NCBI GenBank assembly: GCA_963828505.1
Contig: CAWHFM010000018.1
Coordinates: 124,001-188,000 of the forward strand
Length of the DNA stretch: 64,000 nucleotides
Direction of reading: 5' to 3'
Origin: Bog-473 sp963828505
GTDB lineage: Bacteria > Actinomycetota > Acidimicrobiia > Acidimicrobiales > RAAP-2
Positions 61,562 to 64,000 of the stretch are shown here, piece by piece. A model generated the notes under the pieces. It was not told where the DNA came from and did no database searches. It saw nothing but the letters and a program-made list of their open reading frames with translations. Position 1 is the first letter of the stretch. Each line of letters starts with the position of its first letter. The position numbers and the translations under genes are program-made.

Positions 61562-62839
61562 GTGCGACGCCGAAAACTCACACGTGATCCACAGCCCGAC
61601 CCAAACGCGCCGCAAGACCCGCAGGCCACGATGACCGCCATGACCACTTTGGCTCCTTTGGAGACGCCGCTAAATCCGCGCCGCCTGCCGGCGGACGTCG
61701 AGATCGTCGTGCCGGTGTACAACGAAGCGGCGCAGCTGGCGGAGCGTGTGCTCGCCCTGCGCCGCTTCCTCGACGAGTCCTTCCCCTTCCGGGCGATCGT
61801 CACCGTCGTCGACAACGCCAGCACGGACGACACCTTCGCCGTGGCCGCCGCGCTCGTGGACTCCACCCCTGGTGTGGCGGCCATGCACCTGCCCCGCAAG
61901 GGCCGCGGCTACGCCCTGCGCACCGCCTGGTCCACCAGCCACGCACCGGTCGTGGCCTACATGGACGTCGACCTCTCGACATCGCTCCCCGCGCTGCTCC
62001 CGCTGGTCGCTCCCCTGCTCTCGGGCCACAGCGACATCGCCATCGGCTCGCGGCTGGCCAAGGGAGCGCACGTCGTCCGAGGACCCAAGCGCGAGCTCAT
62101 CTCCCGCGCCTACAACCTCCTGCTCCGGGTCGCGCTGCGCGGGCGCTTCAGTGACGCCCAATGCGGCTTCAAGGCGCTGCGTCGCGACGCGGCCGACCAG
62201 CTGCTGCCGCTCATTCAGGACAACGAATGGTTCTTCGACACCGAGCTCCTCGTCATTGCGCAGCGCCTGGGCCTGCGCATCGGCGAGGTACCCGTCGACT
62301 GGGTCGACGATCCCCACTCGAGCGTGCACATCGTCTCGACCGCGACCGACGACCTGCGCGGGGTCTGGCGGATGCTGCGGCGGCCTCCCAAGGTGAACAC
62401 CCTCGCCGGCGCGGGTCAGGTGGCGGCCGACCAGCTCCTGCGCTTCGCCGGTGTCGGGGTGATCTCCACCCTGGGCTACCTGTTCCTCTTCCTCGCCTGG
62501 CGCCCGCTGCTCGGCGCGTTCGGCGCCAACACACTGGCACTCGCGCTCACCACGCTGTTCAACACGGCTGTACACCGCGAGCTGGCACGTGGCACCAACG
62601 GGCAGCCCCAGAAGGGACGCTTCCTCGCCATGTCCGCCGGTCTGTACCTGGTGAGCCTCGCCTTCACGACGCTCGGCCTGCTCGTGGCGCGGTGGATCGA
62701 TCCGGGCGCGCTGATGCCCGAGCTGCTCGCGCTGACGCTGGCCACGCTGGTCGCCGCGATCTTCCGCTTCTCGGTGCTGCGGGCCTGGATCTACCGGCCT
62801 GCTTTCATCTCCTCCGGCGCGGCGAAAGGTGCCCAGTGA
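61562..62839 (+). CDS. Glycosyltransferase family 2 fused to a GtrA-like membrane domain
   Basis: A 425-residue protein. Residues 45-270 are a GT2 domain like dolichyl/polyprenyl-phosphate sugar synthases: VEIVVPVYNEAAQLAERVLAL, VVDNASTDDTF, AYMDVDLSTSLPAL (DxD) and DAQCGFKALRRDAA. The C-terminal 130 residues have four hydrophobic helices of GtrA type (LLRFAGVGVISTLGYLFLFL; LFNTAVHRELARG). It would make a polyprenyl-phosphate sugar and move or use it at the membrane. It overlaps the next gene by GTGA, which encodes a lipid-linked-sugar user. Confidence 0.92.
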   Translation: MRRRKLTRDPQPDPNAPQDPQATMTAMTTLAPLETPLNPRRLPADVEIVVPVYNEAAQLAERVLALRRFLDESFPFRAIVTVVDNASTDDTFAVAAALVDSTPGVAAMHLPRKGRGYALRTAWSTSHAPVVAYMDVDLSTSLPALLPLVAPLLSGHSDIAIGSRLAKGAHVVRGPKRELISRAYNLLLRVALRGRFSDAQCGFKALRRDAADQLLPLIQDNEWFFDTELLVIAQRLGLRIGEVPVDWVDDPHSSVHIVSTATDDLRGVWRMLRRPPKVNTLAGAGQVAADQLLRFAGVGVISTLGYLFLFLAWRPLLGAFGANTLALALTTLFNTAVHRELARGTNGQPQKGRFLAMSAGLYLVSLAFTTLGLLVARWIDPGALMPELLALTLATLVAAIFRFSVLRAWIYRPAFISSGAAKGAQ

Positions 62840-64000
62840 GCGACGTCACGCCCCCTCCCTCCCCGTCGGCGTCTGAAATGCCTCACGCCAGCGACGCCCC
62901 CGTGGCCCTCCTCGACCCGCCCGACCCGATCGACGCCCGCCAGACGGCTCCGGCCCCCGACAGATCGTCGACCGTCCCCGGTTGGCCCGGCGGCAACCGG
63001 CGCCGTGGCCCGGTGTCCCGCTTCTTCCGCGGCAAGGAGAGCGATGCGCCCTGGGTCCGACCCGCCCTGCTCGTCCTGCTCGCCGCCACCACCGTCCTCT
63101 ATGTGTGGGACCTCGGTGCGAGCGGGTGGGCCAACTCGTTCTACTCCGCCGCCGTGCAGGCGGGGACGAAGAGCTGGAAGGCCTTCTTCTTCGGCTCGTC
63201 GGACTCGTCGAACTTCATCACGGTCGACAAGCCGCCGGTGTTCTTGTGGCCGATGGAGATCTCCGCTCGTATCTTTGGCCTGAATTCGTGGAGCCTCCTG
63301 GTCCCGCAAGCGCTCGAGGGCGTCGCCACGGTCGGCCTGGTCTACCTGTCGGTACGGCGCTGGTTCAGCGCGCGGGCCGCGCTCCTCGGTGGCGCGGTCG
63401 TCGCCCTCACGCCGGTGGCGGCCATGATGTTCCGCTACAACAACCCTGACGCACTGCTCGCCCTGCTGCTCACCGGCGCGACCTACGCCACCATGCGCGG
63501 CTTGGAGCGGGCGCAGACCAAGTGGCTCGTCCTGGCGGGCGCCCTCGTCGGTTTCGGCTTCATCACCAAGATGATGCAGGCCTTCCTGGTGCTGCCGGTG
63601 TTCGCCGTGGTCTACCTGCTCGCCGCGCCGACCGGATGGTGGCGGCGCGTGTGGCAGACGTTCCTCATGGGCGTCTCGGTGCTGGTCGCCGCCGGCTGGT
63701 GGGTGGCTGCGGTCGCGCTGACACCGGCCGCGGACCGACCGTACGTCGGTGGGTCGCAGAACAACAGCATCCTCAACTTGATCTTCGGGTACAACGGTTT
63801 CGGCCGGCTGAGCGGCAACGAGAGCGGGAGTGTCGGGGGCGGGGGCTTCGGAGGCCGCGGCGGCGGATCGATGTGGGGCCCCACGGGCCTGACGCGGCTG
63901 TTCAACTCTGACTTCGGCAACATGATGTCGTGGCTGCTACCCGGTGCGCTCGTGATGGGCGCGGTCCTCCTGCTCATCACCATCCGGAACCGGCGGACCG
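62836..64000 (+). CDS. GT39-type membrane glycosyltransferase (ArnT/PMT-like), 3' end outside window
   Basis: 388 codons are visible and the frame is open at the window end. A Pro/Ala/Ser-rich cytoplasmic N terminus (about 75 residues) precedes the first helix (PALLVLLAATTVLYVWDLG), then GWANSFYSAAVQAGTKSWKA and NFITVDKPPVFLWPM, the motif pair of ArnT/PMT-like lipid-sugar transferases. Several further helices follow, and a Gly-rich loop (SVGGGGFGGRGGGSMWG) lies near residue 335. It probably uses the polyprenyl-phosphate sugar made by its neighbour. Confidence 0.9.
   Translation, partial: MSDVTPPPSPSASEMPHASDAPVALLDPPDPIDARQTAPAPDRSSTVPGWPGGNRRRGPVSRFFRGKESDAPWVRPALLVLLAATTVLYVWDLGASGWANSFYSAAVQAGTKSWKAFFFGSSDSSNFITVDKPPVFLWPMEISARIFGLNSWSLLVPQALEGVATVGLVYLSVRRWFSARAALLGGAVVALTPVAAMMFRYNNPDALLALLLTGATYATMRGLERAQTKWLVLAGALVGFGFITKMMQAFLVLPVFAVVYLLAAPTGWWRRVWQTFLMGVSVLVAAGWWVAAVALTPAADRPYVGGSQNNSILNLIFGYNGFGRLSGNESGSVGGGGFGGRGGGSMWGPTGLTRLFNSDFGNMMSWLLPGALVMGAVLLLITIRNRRT

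Overview
The window looks like a chromosomal piece of a high-GC actinobacterium, perhaps an uncultured Acidimicrobiia-like soil or water lineage. Pointers are a mycothiol-type maleylpyruvate isomerase fold, a GAF-ANTAR regulator, RepSA-type replication/integration genes of actinomycete integrative elements, many GTG starts and several genes that look leaderless. Taxonomy is inference; no rRNA is present. Layout: 0.5-12.6 kb holds ordinary small units: DUF302, a fatty-acid desaturase, GAF-ANTAR, a DUF998 membrane protein, a compact arsenic operon (arsR divergent from arsI-aquaporin-arsC with a clear palindromic operator), an aldo/keto reductase, a tandem cupredoxin surface protein, and an AbiEi-like regulator with two 16-bp palindromes at its promoter plus a short remnant of its nucleotidyltransferase partner.

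From about 12.8 to 39.5 kb the DNA becomes a mosaic of single small genes (four aminoglycoside-phosphotransferase-fold kinases, VOC, DinB, RDD, SDR, GNAT, DUF427, DUF1330, RidA, Clp-N and others) on both strands. Almost every interval is bounded by a short repeat with core CCCC-NN-ACGCCGG. I count about 25 copies, all in the same orientation, irrespective of gene strand. This one-gene-per-repeat topology resembles a gene-cassette array (integron-like), but no integron integrase is recognisable and the repeats do not show a canonical attC fold by eye. I regard it as the most interesting feature of the window.

Mobile elements have landed in and after this region, and their target genes can be reconstructed: an IS66-type element in a DinB gene (8-bp duplication), an IS5-type element at the stop codon of a kinase gene (TTA duplication), a 3.17-kb Mu/Tn7/Tn402-like transposon with TGT...ACA ends and a 5-bp duplication in a DUF2293-type gene, and an ISL3-type element in a gene of unknown function (8-bp duplication).

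From 46 to 55.4 kb there is integrative-element material: a tyrosine recombinase, a broken excisionase, a Phd/RelE-type toxin-antitoxin pair, and an AICE-like module (10-bp iterons, RepSA-like initiator, small ORF, excisionase, integrase) abutting tRNA-Ser(GCU). After the tRNA the conserved backbone begins: rimO, pgsA, cinA, an OmpR-type response regulator with its sensor kinase, a GT2-GtrA fusion and a GT39-type glycosyltransferase running off the end.

At least nine single-base frameshifts occur, mostly an extra base in or near a short homopolymer, including one in housekeeping cinA. Some of the apparent pseudogenes may therefore be sequencing or assembly errors rather than decay.
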